From: Aquimarina macrocephali JAMB N27
Lineage (GTDB): Bacteria > Bacteroidota > Bacteroidia > Flavobacteriales > Flavobacteriaceae
Assembly: GCF_000520995.1 (NCBI RefSeq)
Contig: NZ_JACA01000058.1
Span: 1-52,752 of the forward strand
Length of the DNA stretch: 52,752 bases
Reading direction: 5' to 3'
In this document: one piece after another, positions 35,414-45,211 of the stretch
Numbering within the stretch: position 1 is the first letter of the stretch
Layout: the number at the start of each line of letters is the position of its first letter
Program-made: the position numbers and the translations under genes
Notes under the pieces: model-generated
Told to the model about the DNA's origin: nothing
The model's database searches: none
The model's input: only the letters and a program-made list of their open reading frames with translations

Positions 35414-36769
35414 CTATCCTATTTCTTTTAACATTAAATCTAACCCTTCTCTTATGATTTGCTGATGTGGTTGTTTAGAAACACATACAAATTCGGTTAG
35501 GGCAAAATCTTCTGGAGCAACCTCGTACATACCTAACTGCTCCATTGCATCTAGATCATTTACCGCACAAGCCTTAAGCAACTGCAATGGGTAAATATCT
35601 AAAGGAAATACATTTTCATAATTTCCTGTAACTACAAAAGCTCTATGCTCACCATTTGTATTGGTGGTAAGTTCATACTTTTTATTAGGAAATAACCAGG
35701 AAAAAGTAAGTGCTCTAGAAGGTGAAATCTTATTGAAAATAGGTTTATTCCATCCAAAAAGTTCATAATCGTCTCCTTCAGGAATAACTGTTATGGTATT
35801 ATGATAATATCCAAGGTAACCATCTGGTTTTACATTTTCTCCTGTAAGTACATCTCCACTAATCACTCTAATATTTCCTTCATCATGTACTCCAGAAGTA
35901 TATACTACTGATGACACCTCTGCTCCAATCTTAGTTTTAAAATACTTAGGAGTTTTAACAGAAGAACCTACCAAAGCTATTGTTCTTTCTGCATTATATT
36001 TTCCAGTTAATAATAATTCCCCAATAACTACTAGGTCTTGTGGATTTACTACCCAAACTGTTTCTCCTTTATTGATAGGATCTATTTTGGCCATTTGCAC
36101 ACTCACATTCCCTGCAGGATGAGGTCCCGAAACGTTATGAATTGTGCTATTCTCTAGGCCAGATAGTGGTGAGTTTCCTTTTTTACCAACAGAAATATGT
36201 ACTTTACCTTCAGTTAATTTGCTTAAAGCAGTAACTGCAGCTTGAAGTTCTTTTTCTTTTCCTTCTAGTATGTAATCACTATCTGCTGCCAATGGAGCAG
36301 TCGTATATCCTGAAATAAAAATAGCTTTTGGAGCTACATCAGGGTTAGCAATTACATCATACGGACGTTGTTTAATAAATGGCCAGCAACCTGATGCTAA
36401 AAGGTGGGTTTTAATATCATCCCCACTCATAGAATTCACATCCTTTACACCGAAGTCTGCATATTTCTGTTCCTTGTCTCCAAGAATCTTAAAAGCTAAA
36501 ATCTTTCTTTTGGCACCACGTACAATCTCTATTACTTCTCCACTGACAGGAGAAGGAAAAAGCATTTTTTCATTAGATTTTGAATAAAAAAGTGGTTCGC
36601 CGGCTTTAACTTCTGTACCTTGTTTAGCAACAACCTTTGGCACTATACCGTGAAAATCATCAGGCCTAATTGCGTACACATTACTTCTGATGGCGTCTAC
36701 AGTAACTTTTTCTGCTTCGCCAACGAGTTTAATGTCTAAGCCTTTTCTGATACGAATGTCTTTTGACAT
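35414..36769 (-). CDS. nqrA: Na+-NQR subunit A
   Basis: This is a 451-residue cytoplasmic subunit that opens the operon and may take part in quinone binding. Family features: IRIRKGLDIKLVGEAE at the start, a lipoyl/barrel-hybrid segment with VVAKQGTEVKAGEPLFYSK and VSGEVIEIVRGAKRKILAFKI, GCWPFIKQRPYDVIANPD, GPHPAGNVSVQMAKIDPINKGETVWVVNPQDLVVIGELLLTGKYN and FPLDIYPLQLLKACAVNDLDAMEQLGMYEV. Length is normal. The ATG is at 36769 and a -7 promoter motif lies upstream. Confidence 0.97.
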   Translation of the reverse strand: MSKDIRIRKGLDIKLVGEAEKVTVDAIRSNVYAIRPDDFHGIVPKVVAKQGTEVKAGEPLFYSKSNEKMLFPSPVSGEVIEIVRGAKRKILAFKILGDKEQKYADFGVKDVNSMSGDDIKTHLLASGCWPFIKQRPYDVIANPDVAPKAIFISGYTTAPLAADSDYILEGKEKELQAAVTALSKLTEGKVHISVGKKGNSPLSGLENSTIHNVSGPHPAGNVSVQMAKIDPINKGETVWVVNPQDLVVIGELLLTGKYNAERTIALVGSSVKTPKYFKTKIGAEVSSVVYTSGVHDEGNIRVISGDVLTGENVKPDGYLGYYHNTITVIPEGDDYELFGWNKPIFNKISPSRALTFSWLFPNKKYELTTNTNGEHRAFVVTGNYENVFPLDIYPLQLLKACAVNDLDAMEQLGMYEVAPEDFALTEFVCVSKQPHQQIIREGLDLMLKEIG

Positions 36770-36805
36770 ATTTGTAGTCTATGTTAATTAACTAAAAAAA
36801 TCGTG

Positions 36806-36813
36806 CAAATTTA
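36806..36813 (-). promoter_or_regulatory. Putative -7 promoter element of nqr operon
   Basis: On the minus strand TAAATTTG matches the Bacteroidota -7 consensus TAnnTTTG and lies about 37 bases before the nqrA ATG. No clear -33 TTG is visible, so the call rests on the motif and position. Confidence 0.45.
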
Positions 36814-36956
36814 CTAATTAAAACACGTAAGTGAAAGCTGGTTCTGTTATAAGATAATTATTTATAATGCTTCTAAATAATGATTCGCAACTAAAAAAAA
36901 CACTCTTCATTCTTTAGGCACACATTTTGCTTATATTTATACCCGTAATTCTCTAT

Positions 36957-38228
36957 ATGATGTCACAAAGACCTAAACCATCACTACTGCTTCTATTACT
37001 GCTTATTATTGTTCCCAACCTTTTTTTTGGCCAATCACCTATAAGCGAAATCAATACTGCCAATCACATTAAAACAATCCAACTACTTACAGGTGCAGAA
37101 TTTTCTGGAATACCTATCCTTAAACTTGGAGCTCCTTTTAGAATTACTTTTGATGATATTAATGGCGATGAATCTGATTATTATTACAGAATAAGTCATT
37201 ATAACTTTGATTGGACACCTTCTTCTTTATACAAGAATGAATATCTGGATGGTTTTGACGAAATCAGAATTGTAACCTACGAAAATTCTTTCAACACATT
37301 ACAGATGTATAGTCATTATAGCTTAAGTATCCCAAATGAAGATACCAGAAAACTTAAAGTAAGCGGAAACTATCTCATAGAAATATATGATGATGATGAT
37401 GAAGTGGTGTTCTCTAGAAAGTTTATTGTTTACGAGCCTTTAACATCAGTAAAAGTATACACAAAGAGATCCAGAGACCTCAAACACATAGATACCAAAC
37501 AATCAGTTCAATTCGAAATAAACTCACCAAATGAAATTTTAAGAAACCCTAGACAAACAGTAAAAACCTTAGTGATGCAAAATAACGATCTCAAAAATGC
37601 GATTACTAATCTGGTCCCTCAATTCACCATTGCTAATAGTCTAGTGTACAAATATGATCAGGAATCTAGTTTTTGGGGCGGAAACGAATACTTATTTTTT
37701 GACAGCAAGGACATTAGAGCCTCTACAGTAAGTACACGAAGCATAGAACTAAGAGATATCTACCACAATTATCTATATTCTAATCGAGTTAGAGCTAATC
37801 GAAGATATACGTATAACCCCGATATCAATGGTAATTTTGTTATTAGAAACCTAGATGCCGAAAATAATAATGTTGAAGCAGATTACGTATGGATGCACTT
37901 TTCACTAGAGTGCTACGAACCTCTGGAAGGGGGAGAAATTCATCTTTATGGTAATTTCAACAACTATACTCTTGATGAATCAACACTTCTTCAATACGAT
38001 AAAGAAAGTGGTGGATACTTCAACAAAAGCATTTTTAAACAGGGATTTTATAATTACAAATATGTCCTCTTAAGACCAGACGGAACTATAGATCCAGGTT
38101 TTATTAGCGGTAATTTTGATGAAACTGAAAATGAATACACAGTACTACCTTATTACAGAGCTCCCGGAGCACGCTATGACAGGGTTATTGGAAAAGGAAT
38201 TGGGAACTCTGCCACTATTACAAATTAG
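36957..38228 (+). CDS. Type IX secretion system plug protein (DUF5103)
   Basis: This is about 424 residues from the ATG at 36957; another ATG follows at 36960, and an in-frame TTG at 36927 is unlikely. The signal peptide (LLLLLLLIIVPNLFFGQS) ends near residue 28. The mature part matches the T9SS plug family: NHIKTIQLLTGAEFSGIPILKLGAPFRITFDDINGDESDYYYRISHYNFDW, LYKNEYLDGFDEIRI, KFIVYEPLTSVKVYTKRSRDL, and near the end LEGGEIHLYGNFNNYTLDES, YFNKSIFKQGFYNYKYVLL. In the T9SS, Plug closes the periplasmic side of the SprA (Sov) channel. It is divergent from nqrA. Confidence 0.92.
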   Translation: MMSQRPKPSLLLLLLLIIVPNLFFGQSPISEINTANHIKTIQLLTGAEFSGIPILKLGAPFRITFDDINGDESDYYYRISHYNFDWTPSSLYKNEYLDGFDEIRIVTYENSFNTLQMYSHYSLSIPNEDTRKLKVSGNYLIEIYDDDDEVVFSRKFIVYEPLTSVKVYTKRSRDLKHIDTKQSVQFEINSPNEILRNPRQTVKTLVMQNNDLKNAITNLVPQFTIANSLVYKYDQESSFWGGNEYLFFDSKDIRASTVSTRSIELRDIYHNYLYSNRVRANRRYTYNPDINGNFVIRNLDAENNNVEADYVWMHFSLECYEPLEGGEIHLYGNFNNYTLDESTLLQYDKESGGYFNKSIFKQGFYNYKYVLLRPDGTIDPGFISGNFDETENEYTVLPYYRAPGARYDRVIGKGIGNSATITN

Positions 38229-38581
38229 GATAATTGCATTCATTTTTTAAGTTTGTTTAGTTTCTTTTTATTCTACAACACCAATTTTAAGGGGGTTGCT
38301 CAGATTCTGAATCATTATATCCATAACACACCACCTTTTCTTCAAAAGTAAAATTTAACCTTGCATTTCTACAAGAGTTGTTTGCGCTATATCTACACTT
38401 TCTACAAAACAGCTATTAAGAACAACATATTTCAAAACAACATCTCCAGTATACTTCACTATACAAATATTTAGTTGAACATTAATTTCACGTAGTTCAT
38501 TAAACACAACCTAATTAACCATACAATAAAATCAGTTTTTTTATTGTTTACATCATTACAACTCTCTTAAAACCACTCATA
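38229..38581. other. 353-bp intergenic region
   Basis: No open frame, RNA gene or terminator with a good T-tract is visible between the plug gene and the large cargo gene. A short TCAGATTCTGA palindrome (38300-38310) and AT-rich runs are all I see. A promoter for the following gene must lie here, but I cannot place it confidently. Confidence 0.35.
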
Positions 38582-41500
38582 ATGAAAACTTTATTCAAAA
38601 TTCACCTATTTATTATAATCGCGATATTTACTAGCGATTATACTTATTCACAAATTACTTACAAATCTATTTTTCCTAATATCAGTTTTGAATTTCCCGT
38701 AGAAATTCAATGTATAAACAATGGATTAGACAGAATGTTTATTGTAGAACAAAAAGGAAAAATTAAGGTATTCCCAAAAAATGAAAATGTAACCTCATCG
38801 CAAGTAAACACCTTTCTTGACATTACAGATCGTGTTCAATTCTCTAACGGTCAAGAATTAGGACTTTTAGGTTTTGCTTTTCATCCTAATTATAGTAGTA
38901 ACGGCTATTTTTATGTGTACTATACTAAAAACAGTCCTGTTTCTGGCATTTCTACACGAATGGTGTTATCTCGTTTTACCGTTAAAACAGACAACCCTAA
39001 CCTTGCAGATCCCAATAGCGAACTCATACTCTTTCAATTTGACAAAAATCAAGATAACAGCAATCATAATGGAGGAAAAATAGGGTTTGGCCCAGATTCT
39101 TATCTTTATATCTCTTTTGGAGATGGTGGTGGAGCAAATGACCCTAAACGCAATGGACAAAACAAAAATACTGTATTCGGAAGCATTTGCCGTATCGATG
39201 TTGATCTTGACGGAAGCAACCCTGTAGAAAGCAATCCGATTTTACCAAATGGTAATTATGAAATCCCAAGTGACAACCCATTTGTAGGAACTGATGGTTT
39301 AGATGAAATTTATGCTTATGGAATTAGAAATACCTGGAAATTTTCTTTTGATAAACCTACAGGAAGAATGTGGGGAGCAGATGTAGGACAAAATGCATTT
39401 GAAGAAATTAATCTTATCAAAAATGGTAAAAATTATGGATGGAGTAGATTTGAAGGCACCTCTGTAGCCAACAGTAATGTAATTATCTCAGGCCCAGTAG
39501 AATCCCCAATATTTAACTATAACCATAACCAAGGTGATGTTTCAATTACTGGAGGCTACGTATATAGAGGTTCCAAAATTACCAGCCTAAATCCCGATAT
39601 CAATTCAAAATATATTTTTAGCGACTATGTAAGTGGTAGAGTTTGGGCATTAAATTATAACCCCTCTACAGGAAATACATCCAGCGAATTATTATTTAAA
39701 ACCAATGGACTATACATCTCTTCTTTTGGCGTCGATACAGAAGGAGAATTATATTTTAGCAGCTATGGAAGCAATGCCAAAATATATAAACTTACTGATG
39801 GGAATACATCTCCTCCCGGTACTGCAGTAAATGGAATCGGATCTTGGACCGCCCTAAACCAAGGAGTTAACGGAGTTGTGCAAGCAATAGCATCAGACTC
39901 TAATGGAAACATATACCATGGAGGCAATTTTAGTAAAGCAGAAAATATAAGTGCAAATAATATTGCTGTGTGGAATAAAAACACTGGTTGGTCTACTTTG
40001 GGTAGTGGAGCAAACGGCAGTATCAACACATTAAAAATTGCCTCAAACGGAAATCTATATGCAGGTGGGGTTTTTACCAAAATTGGCGGAATTAATGCTA
40101 ATAATATTGCTGTATGGAATGGATCACAATGGTCTTCATTAGACTCTGGAATTGATGGAACAGTTACTACAATAGAAACAGATAGTAATAATAATGTTTT
40201 TGTTGGCGGAGTATTTAAAACTATTAATGGAATTACAGTAAGAAATATTGCTAAATGGAATGGTAGTCAATGGTCAGCTTTAGAAGATGTAACAAATAAA
40301 AAATCAGGAACTAATAACGAAATTCGATCCTTAGCAATAGGGAGTGATGGAACTTTATATGTAGGAGGTAATTTTGATGAAGCAGGAGGTAATATAGCTA
40401 AAAGAATTGCAACATGGAACGGGTCTAATTGGGGAACATTGGGAGATGGGACCAGTGGGTTTGTCGAAGCTATAACAACTACTTCAACTGCAATCTATAT
40501 TGGTGGAAATTTTGCTCTTGCAGGAAATACAACTGTAAATAGAATTGCAAAATGGAACATCGCAACCAATAGTTGGTCGAAACTAGGTGATGGAGTTAAC
40601 AACAATGTTCGTTCATTACTTCATGACGGAACTCATTTATACGCTGCCGGAGCTTTCACCACTGCCTCTGATAACAATAGCAATAAAATTGTCAACAATA
40701 TCGCTCAATGGAGTGAAAATACTGGATGGAAAGCTTTAGGAACTAACACTAGCGTTGGGGTAGATATCATTGTCAACACCATGGCATTCTCTTCTGACAC
40801 TAAAGAAATATTTGTAGGCGGTAATTTTTCTAAAGCAGGAGCTATAAATGCTAAAAACACTGCTTCATGGAGCAACTCATCAGACACGTCATGCACAGCA
40901 ACAGTACCCACAGGAGTATCTTCTTCTGCAATAGGATCTGATACAGCTACTATTGGCTGGACTGCAGTAGCTGGTGCAACTTATGATCTGAGATACAGAC
41001 AAACAGGAACAACAACATGGACTACTTCTGCAGAAAATGGAACTTCTAAAGTCATTTCTGGATTAACTCCTTCTACTGCTTATGAAGTACAGGTAAGAAG
41101 TAAGTGCGCCGATGGAACTACTTCTAATTATAGTAGCTCTACTAATTTTACAACTACGGGTGTACAACTCAACTACTGCGCCTCTAATGGGCAAAGTATA
41201 AGAGATGAATATATCAGTAATGTGAAATTAGGAACCATCAATAAAACATCGACCGGAGGAAGTGGTGGATATAACGATTTTACTGCTGAATCTACGAACC
41301 TATCTAAAGGAAATGCTAATACTATTACCATTACTCCTACTTGGACTGGAACTAAATATAATGAAGGATACAGTGTATGGATTGATTATAACCAAGATGG
41401 AGATTTTGCCGATACAGGAGAACAAGTATGGACTAATGCTGCTTCACAAACAACTCCAGTAAGTGGAAGCTTTACTGTACCTGCAACTGCAAAAGATGGA

Positions 41501-42469
41501 AACACCAGAATGAGGGTATCTATGAAATACAATGAAATACCAACTCCGTGTGAGTCTTTCTCTTATGGAGAAGTAGAAGATTACACCGTTGCGATAGGTG
41601 GATCTGGTGGCGCAGATAGCCAAGCTCCTTCTGCTCCTGCTGGATTAACAGCTTCTAATGTTGCTCAAACTACACTTACGCTATCTTGGAATGCTGCTAC
41701 TGATAATGTAGGAGTTACAGGATATGATGTATATCAAGGAGCTACTAATCTTGGATCGGTAACAGCAACTACAAGAAACATTACTGGATTAACCGCTAAC
41801 ACAGCATACCAGTTTACTGTAAAAGCCAAAGATGCAGCAGGAAATGAATCTGCAGCAAGTAGTACTCTAAATGTAACTACTGCTGGAACGTCTTCTACTT
41901 ATGATGTAAAACTACGTATTACCTTTGACAGATATCCACAAGATACCAGTTGGGAGATTAAGGATACTAGTGATAAAGTACTACATTCTGGAGGATCATA
42001 CGAATCACAAGCAGGTAATTCTACTATAAACATTACTAAAACTTTAGATAAAGGCTGTTATACCTTTGTAATTAAGGATGCATATAGTGACGGGCTTTGC
42101 TGTACATACGGAAACGGATCTTATGAATTAACAAGTGTTACAAGTAATACCGTTTTAGCTTCAGGCGCTTCTTTTACTTCAGAAGAAATTAAAAATTTCT
42201 GTGTTGGTAATAACAATACTGATGTAAAAATAAATTTAGATAATTCTAGTTTCAAAATTTATCCAAACCCGGCAGAAAGTTTTATAATTATAAAAACCAA
42301 TGATTCCAACAATTCTAGTTTCAAAATTGTCAACAAAATTGGTCAAATTGTAAAAACAGGAATAATATCCAGAAATAAAATAGAATTAAATGATTTACCA
42401 TCTGGGTTATATTTCATTTCAGTTACATCTAATACAAAAACTCAAATTAAAAAATTCATTATAAAGTAA
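38582..42469 (+). CDS. T9SS cargo: PQQ sugar dehydrogenase-like, propeller, FN3, GEVED
   Basis: This is a 1295-residue secreted protein with a signal peptide ending near TYSQ. A glucose/sorbosone-dehydrogenase domain (about 28-405) has MFIVEQKGKIKVFP, ELGLLGFAFHPNY, HNGGKIGFGPDSYLYISFGDGG and YGIRNTWKFSFD; relatives use PQQ to oxidise sugars. About seven repeats follow (about 415-765) of the form VGGxF, INAxNIAxWNGSQWSSL, which look like a beta-propeller. Then come FN3 (about 770-860), a GEVED domain (about 915-1005; YNEGYSVWIDYNQDGDFAD, GEVEDYTV), FN3 (about 1012-1100), a DAYSDGLCC domain (about 1105-1205) and a type A T9SS sorting domain (about 1220-1295; IYPNPAESFIIIKT, GLYFISV). A strong terminator follows. 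Confidence 0.9.
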   Translation: MKTLFKIHLFIIIAIFTSDYTYSQITYKSIFPNISFEFPVEIQCINNGLDRMFIVEQKGKIKVFPKNENVTSSQVNTFLDITDRVQFSNGQELGLLGFAFHPNYSSNGYFYVYYTKNSPVSGISTRMVLSRFTVKTDNPNLADPNSELILFQFDKNQDNSNHNGGKIGFGPDSYLYISFGDGGGANDPKRNGQNKNTVFGSICRIDVDLDGSNPVESNPILPNGNYEIPSDNPFVGTDGLDEIYAYGIRNTWKFSFDKPTGRMWGADVGQNAFEEINLIKNGKNYGWSRFEGTSVANSNVIISGPVESPIFNYNHNQGDVSITGGYVYRGSKITSLNPDINSKYIFSDYVSGRVWALNYNPSTGNTSSELLFKTNGLYISSFGVDTEGELYFSSYGSNAKIYKLTDGNTSPPGTAVNGIGSWTALNQGVNGVVQAIASDSNGNIYHGGNFSKAENISANNIAVWNKNTGWSTLGSGANGSINTLKIASNGNLYAGGVFTKIGGINANNIAVWNGSQWSSLDSGIDGTVTTIETDSNNNVFVGGVFKTINGITVRNIAKWNGSQWSALEDVTNKKSGTNNEIRSLAIGSDGTLYVGGNFDEAGGNIAKRIATWNGSNWGTLGDGTSGFVEAITTTSTAIYIGGNFALAGNTTVNRIAKWNIATNSWSKLGDGVNNNVRSLLHDGTHLYAAGAFTTASDNNSNKIVNNIAQWSENTGWKALGTNTSVGVDIIVNTMAFSSDTKEIFVGGNFSKAGAINAKNTASWSNSSDTSCTATVPTGVSSSAIGSDTATIGWTAVAGATYDLRYRQTGTTTWTTSAENGTSKVISGLTPSTAYEVQVRSKCADGTTSNYSSSTNFTTTGVQLNYCASNGQSIRDEYISNVKLGTINKTSTGGSGGYNDFTAESTNLSKGNANTITITPTWTGTKYNEGYSVWIDYNQDGDFADTGEQVWTNAASQTTPVSGSFTVPATAKDGNTRMRVSMKYNEIPTPCESFSYGEVEDYTVAIGGSGGADSQAPSAPAGLTASNVAQTTLTLSWNAATDNVGVTGYDVYQGATNLGSVTATTRNITGLTANTAYQFTVKAKDAAGNESAASSTLNVTTAGTSSTYDVKLRITFDRYPQDTSWEIKDTSDKVLHSGGSYESQAGNSTINITKTLDKGCYTFVIKDAYSDGLCCTYGNGSYELTSVTSNTVLASGASFTSEEIKNFCVGNNNTDVKINLDNSSFKIYPNPAESFIIIKTNDSNNSSFKIVNKIGQIVKTGIISRNKIELNDLPSGLYFISVTSNTKTQIKKFIIK

Positions 42470-42490
42470 ACAAAACACATTGATCTAATT

Positions 42491-42552
42491 AAAGTTGTTT
42501 AAAAATAAATAACCCCTGAATTATCAGGGGTTATTTATTTTTAAACAACTTT
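42491..42552. terminator. Terminator within perfect 29-bp inverted repeat
   Basis: The left arm (42491-42519, starting AAAGTTGTTT and ending CCCCTGA) and right arm (42524-42552) are perfect reverse complements with a 4-base loop ATTA. The core AAATAACCCCTGA/TCAGGGGTTATTT plus flanking A and T tracts makes a terminator on either strand. At 29 bp the perfect stem is much longer than the others in this window. Confidence 0.85.
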
Positions 42553-42658
42553 CTTCATCTAACTTCGTGCATAAAAAGATCATAATAATCCAGAACTTTT
42601 ATGTTACAACAAAATATTATTACTTTTAGCCTCACAAGGAAACTACTATCAACTAAAA

Positions 42659-43813
42659 ATGAAGGAAACGGGAAGATTCTTAAAAGAGTATCGCGGCAGC
42701 GAATGTCTTAATTGCAATGTACCATTAGACGTTATCGATCGATATTGTCATAATTGCGGACAAATTAACACCAATAAAAGATTATCTCTTAAGGATTTTT
42801 TTAATGAGTTTTTTGCCAGTATCTTTTCTTATGATTCTCGTTTAAGGCATACTATTGTTGCATTACTTTTTAAGCCTGGAAAAATCTCTAAAGAATACAC
42901 TCAAGGTAAAAGAGTAAAATACGCTAACCCATTTCGGTTTTACCTTAGTGTCTCTATCATCTTTTTTATCATTAACGGTTTATTCATTGATTTTGATGGT
43001 TTTAGATCAGAAATTGAAGGCAAAGTCAATGTCGGAAAAGATGCTATTACCGAGATCAAAGAAAGCATCAAAATGGATGATTCGTTAACACAGAAAATTA
43101 GTGATCAAATATTAGCGACTAACGGTATTTCTAAATCAGATAAAGAAAAAATTAGTGAAGAAATCCTAAAAGTAGAGGGGCTTCCTTTATTAAATGACAA
43201 CCAAACCGAACCAAAAGAAACCACCTATTATTCACAAAAACAGATTGATAGTATTGGTTTTTTCAAAAGAGGCTTTAAACTATGGCCCATGTATGAAGAT
43301 TATTATGATAAAACAAAAGAAAAATCCACTTATAAAGCGCTATCAGAACTAAAACATGAAAGAAATCAATTTAACAAATACATCTACCATAGAGTACTAA
43401 AAACCAAATCAATAGAGGAAAACTATGGGCAAGAATTCTTTGAATTTATATTTAATAAATTACCCTTCATTATATTCTTCTTTCTTCCCTTTTTTGCTTT
43501 AAGCATTTGGCTCATATATATTAGAAGACCTTTTAACTATATGGAGCATCTGGTATTCATATTTCACACTCAAACCATGTTTTTTATAATCATAGGTTTT
43601 TCAATTTTGATTGCAAAGATCACCAACATTAATGCTCTTTTTGGGATTGCAATGCTTGTTTTTCTATTTTACCTATATAAAGCTATGCGGAAATTTTATA
43701 ACCAAGGAAGAGTCAAAACAATTGTTAAATTTCTGCTTGTGAACGTATTATTTTTTATCTTAGCAGGCATAGGTTCTATATTAACTATAATAGGATCGGT
43801 GTTTATATTTTGA
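42659..43813 (+). CDS. DUF3667 membrane protein with zinc ribbon
   Basis: This is a 384-residue protein. The N-terminus has a zinc ribbon (CLNCNVPLDVIDRYCHNCGQ, about 16-36) and then the DUF3667 signature: LSLKDFFNEFFASIFSYDSRLRHTIVALLFKPGKISKEYTQGKRVKYANPFRFYLSVSIIFFII. A soluble helical middle (about 125-260) is followed by four hydrophobic segments (about 270-384). The family is common in Bacteroidota and has no known biochemical role. It is 1 base from the apaG start, so the two are co-transcribed. Confidence 0.9.
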   Translation: MKETGRFLKEYRGSECLNCNVPLDVIDRYCHNCGQINTNKRLSLKDFFNEFFASIFSYDSRLRHTIVALLFKPGKISKEYTQGKRVKYANPFRFYLSVSIIFFIINGLFIDFDGFRSEIEGKVNVGKDAITEIKESIKMDDSLTQKISDQILATNGISKSDKEKISEEILKVEGLPLLNDNQTEPKETTYYSQKQIDSIGFFKRGFKLWPMYEDYYDKTKEKSTYKALSELKHERNQFNKYIYHRVLKTKSIEENYGQEFFEFIFNKLPFIIFFFLPFFALSIWLIYIRRPFNYMEHLVFIFHTQTMFFIIIGFSILIAKITNINALFGIAMLVFLFYLYKAMRKFYNQGRVKTIVKFLLVNVLFFILAGIGSILTIIGSVFIF

Positions 43814-43814
43814 T

Positions 43815-44201
43815 ATGGTACAGCAAATTACCAGAGGAATAAAAATTTCGGTGGATACGACTTTTGAAGGTACGTTCTATAAGAACTATAAGATTCACTT
43901 TGCCTTTGGTTATCGAATTACTATAGAAAATCAAAGTAAAGACTCTGTACAACTTACTTCTCGTTTTTGGGAAATCAAAGATGCTTTAAATAATACTGAA
44001 ATTGTAGAAGGTGAAGGTGTAATTGGCAAGAAGCCGGTTTTAAAACCTGGCGAATCTCACACTTATAATAGCGGCTGTTTACTTAGTTCTCCTTTTGGTG
44101 CTATGAAAGGGCACTACAATATGGTTAATTTTACATCTACCAGAAAGTTTCAAGTCATGATTCCGGGTTTTAAGCTAAGTGCCCCTTTTGCACTTAACTA
44201 A
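43815..44201 (+). CDS. apaG: ApaG family protein
   Basis: This is a 128-residue ApaG-domain protein (FN3-like beta sandwich). Family motifs are clear: ISVDTTFEGTFYKNYKIHFAFGYRITIENQSKDSVQLTSRFWEIKDALNNTEIVEGEGVIGKKPVLKPGESHTYNSGCLLSSPFGAMKGHYNM. ApaG was linked to cobalt/magnesium efflux and to Ap4A metabolism in Salmonella, but its molecular function is unsettled. It directly follows the DUF3667 gene, and its end overlaps the convergent gene at 44194 by 8 bases. Confidence 0.94.
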   Translation: MVQQITRGIKISVDTTFEGTFYKNYKIHFAFGYRITIENQSKDSVQLTSRFWEIKDALNNTEIVEGEGVIGKKPVLKPGESHTYNSGCLLSSPFGAMKGHYNMVNFTSTRKFQVMIPGFKLSAPFALN

Positions 44202-45186
44202 CAATCCTCTTCACTAATTCAAATCTGATTTTATTTCCGTTTTGCTCTACATGACAGTACTTACAATTAGAATCATATACAAAACTATATTTCTTTAAGA
44301 TATCAAAACCATCCTCTACCAAAGTAAAAAGTCCTTTAAAATCTTCTTTACCATATTCTGTATACCTTCTAATTTCGAATATATCACTCTCTAAAGATTT
44401 GTCTAATGTAAAATATGCGCTACTACCGGTACCTGAAAGGAAATGAGCATTTTTCAAAAACCCTTTTGAATTTACAATATGATTATGCTTAGTCTCGGGG
44501 ATGTTTTTGTCAAAATAATTAGTCAGGTTTTCTTTAAAAACAGATCCTGGATATACATTCAACTTTCCTTGCTCTACTTGATAAATTGGATTCCCAGCAG
44601 CTCCTTTTTCTACATTCCCCAAAGGACTTGGTGTAAACATTTTATTACGTAACAGCGGCTTTCTGATTTTAGCATTATCTGTACTTGCCAAAATCGTATC
44701 GGTAACGATTCGGGAGCAATTACTTCCTTCTTTTCCAAAAGCTTTATATGGCAAACTTCCTTTTTCCTGAACAGACAACACATAGCTGCTTGCTTCTTTA
44801 TAATGAATATAGTCACACACAGAAGCTACTAACCGTCCGTCACCATGTGTTTTGTCTGGATTTGCTTCTAACCAAAGCAAAAACTCTTCTACATTACTCA
44901 ACTTCGAATCAGGTGTTATAGTAGCTTTGAATGGTATTTCTAGCTCTACATCGGTAACCGCACTTCTTACCCTACCATACCCTGGCGGAGTAATATATCT
45001 ACCAAAATCATAATACTCTGCTCTACCTGTTTCATTTTCAATAAGAACAAAAGCTGCATGACCTGCTTTGATATAACTATGCTTACCCATACCCAAAGCT
45101 AAAAGCACTTTAGTCGAAGGCTCATCAGAGTGTTTTACAAACGTATCAGGATAAGCAAGTGAAATTATTTTACCTGTATAATTCAA
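44194..45186 (-). CDS. DUF6695-like protein, possible papain-fold
   Basis: This is 330 residues with no signal peptide or membrane segment. The sequence resembles the flavobacterial DUF6695 family as I recall it. Visible features: IISLAYPDTFVK at the start, KAGHAAFVLIENETGRAEYYDFGRYITPPGYGRVRSA (a His in a strand, about residues 42-79), and FGKEGSNCSRIVTDTIL with a Cys about 110 residues later. This His-Cys layout recalls circularly permuted NlpC/P60 or DUF4105-type papain-like folds, but order and catalysis are not shown. The C-terminus contains CKYCHVEQNG. It overlaps apaG tail to tail by 8 bases. Confidence 0.7.
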   Translation of the reverse strand: MNYTGKIISLAYPDTFVKHSDEPSTKVLLALGMGKHSYIKAGHAAFVLIENETGRAEYYDFGRYITPPGYGRVRSAVTDVELEIPFKATITPDSKLSNVEEFLLWLEANPDKTHGDGRLVASVCDYIHYKEASSYVLSVQEKGSLPYKAFGKEGSNCSRIVTDTILASTDNAKIRKPLLRNKMFTPSPLGNVEKGAAGNPIYQVEQGKLNVYPGSVFKENLTNYFDKNIPETKHNHIVNSKGFLKNAHFLSGTGSSAYFTLDKSLESDIFEIRRYTEYGKEDFKGLFTLVEDGFDILKKYSFVYDSNCKYCHVEQNGNKIRFELVKRIVS

Positions 45187-45211
45187 TTTTACATAAATTT
45201 AGATAGTTTTC

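Noticed and set aside
44194..44201. Overlap of apaG and the convergent gene as a possible error
   Set aside because: An 8-base tail-to-tail overlap is common, and both C-termini look normal.
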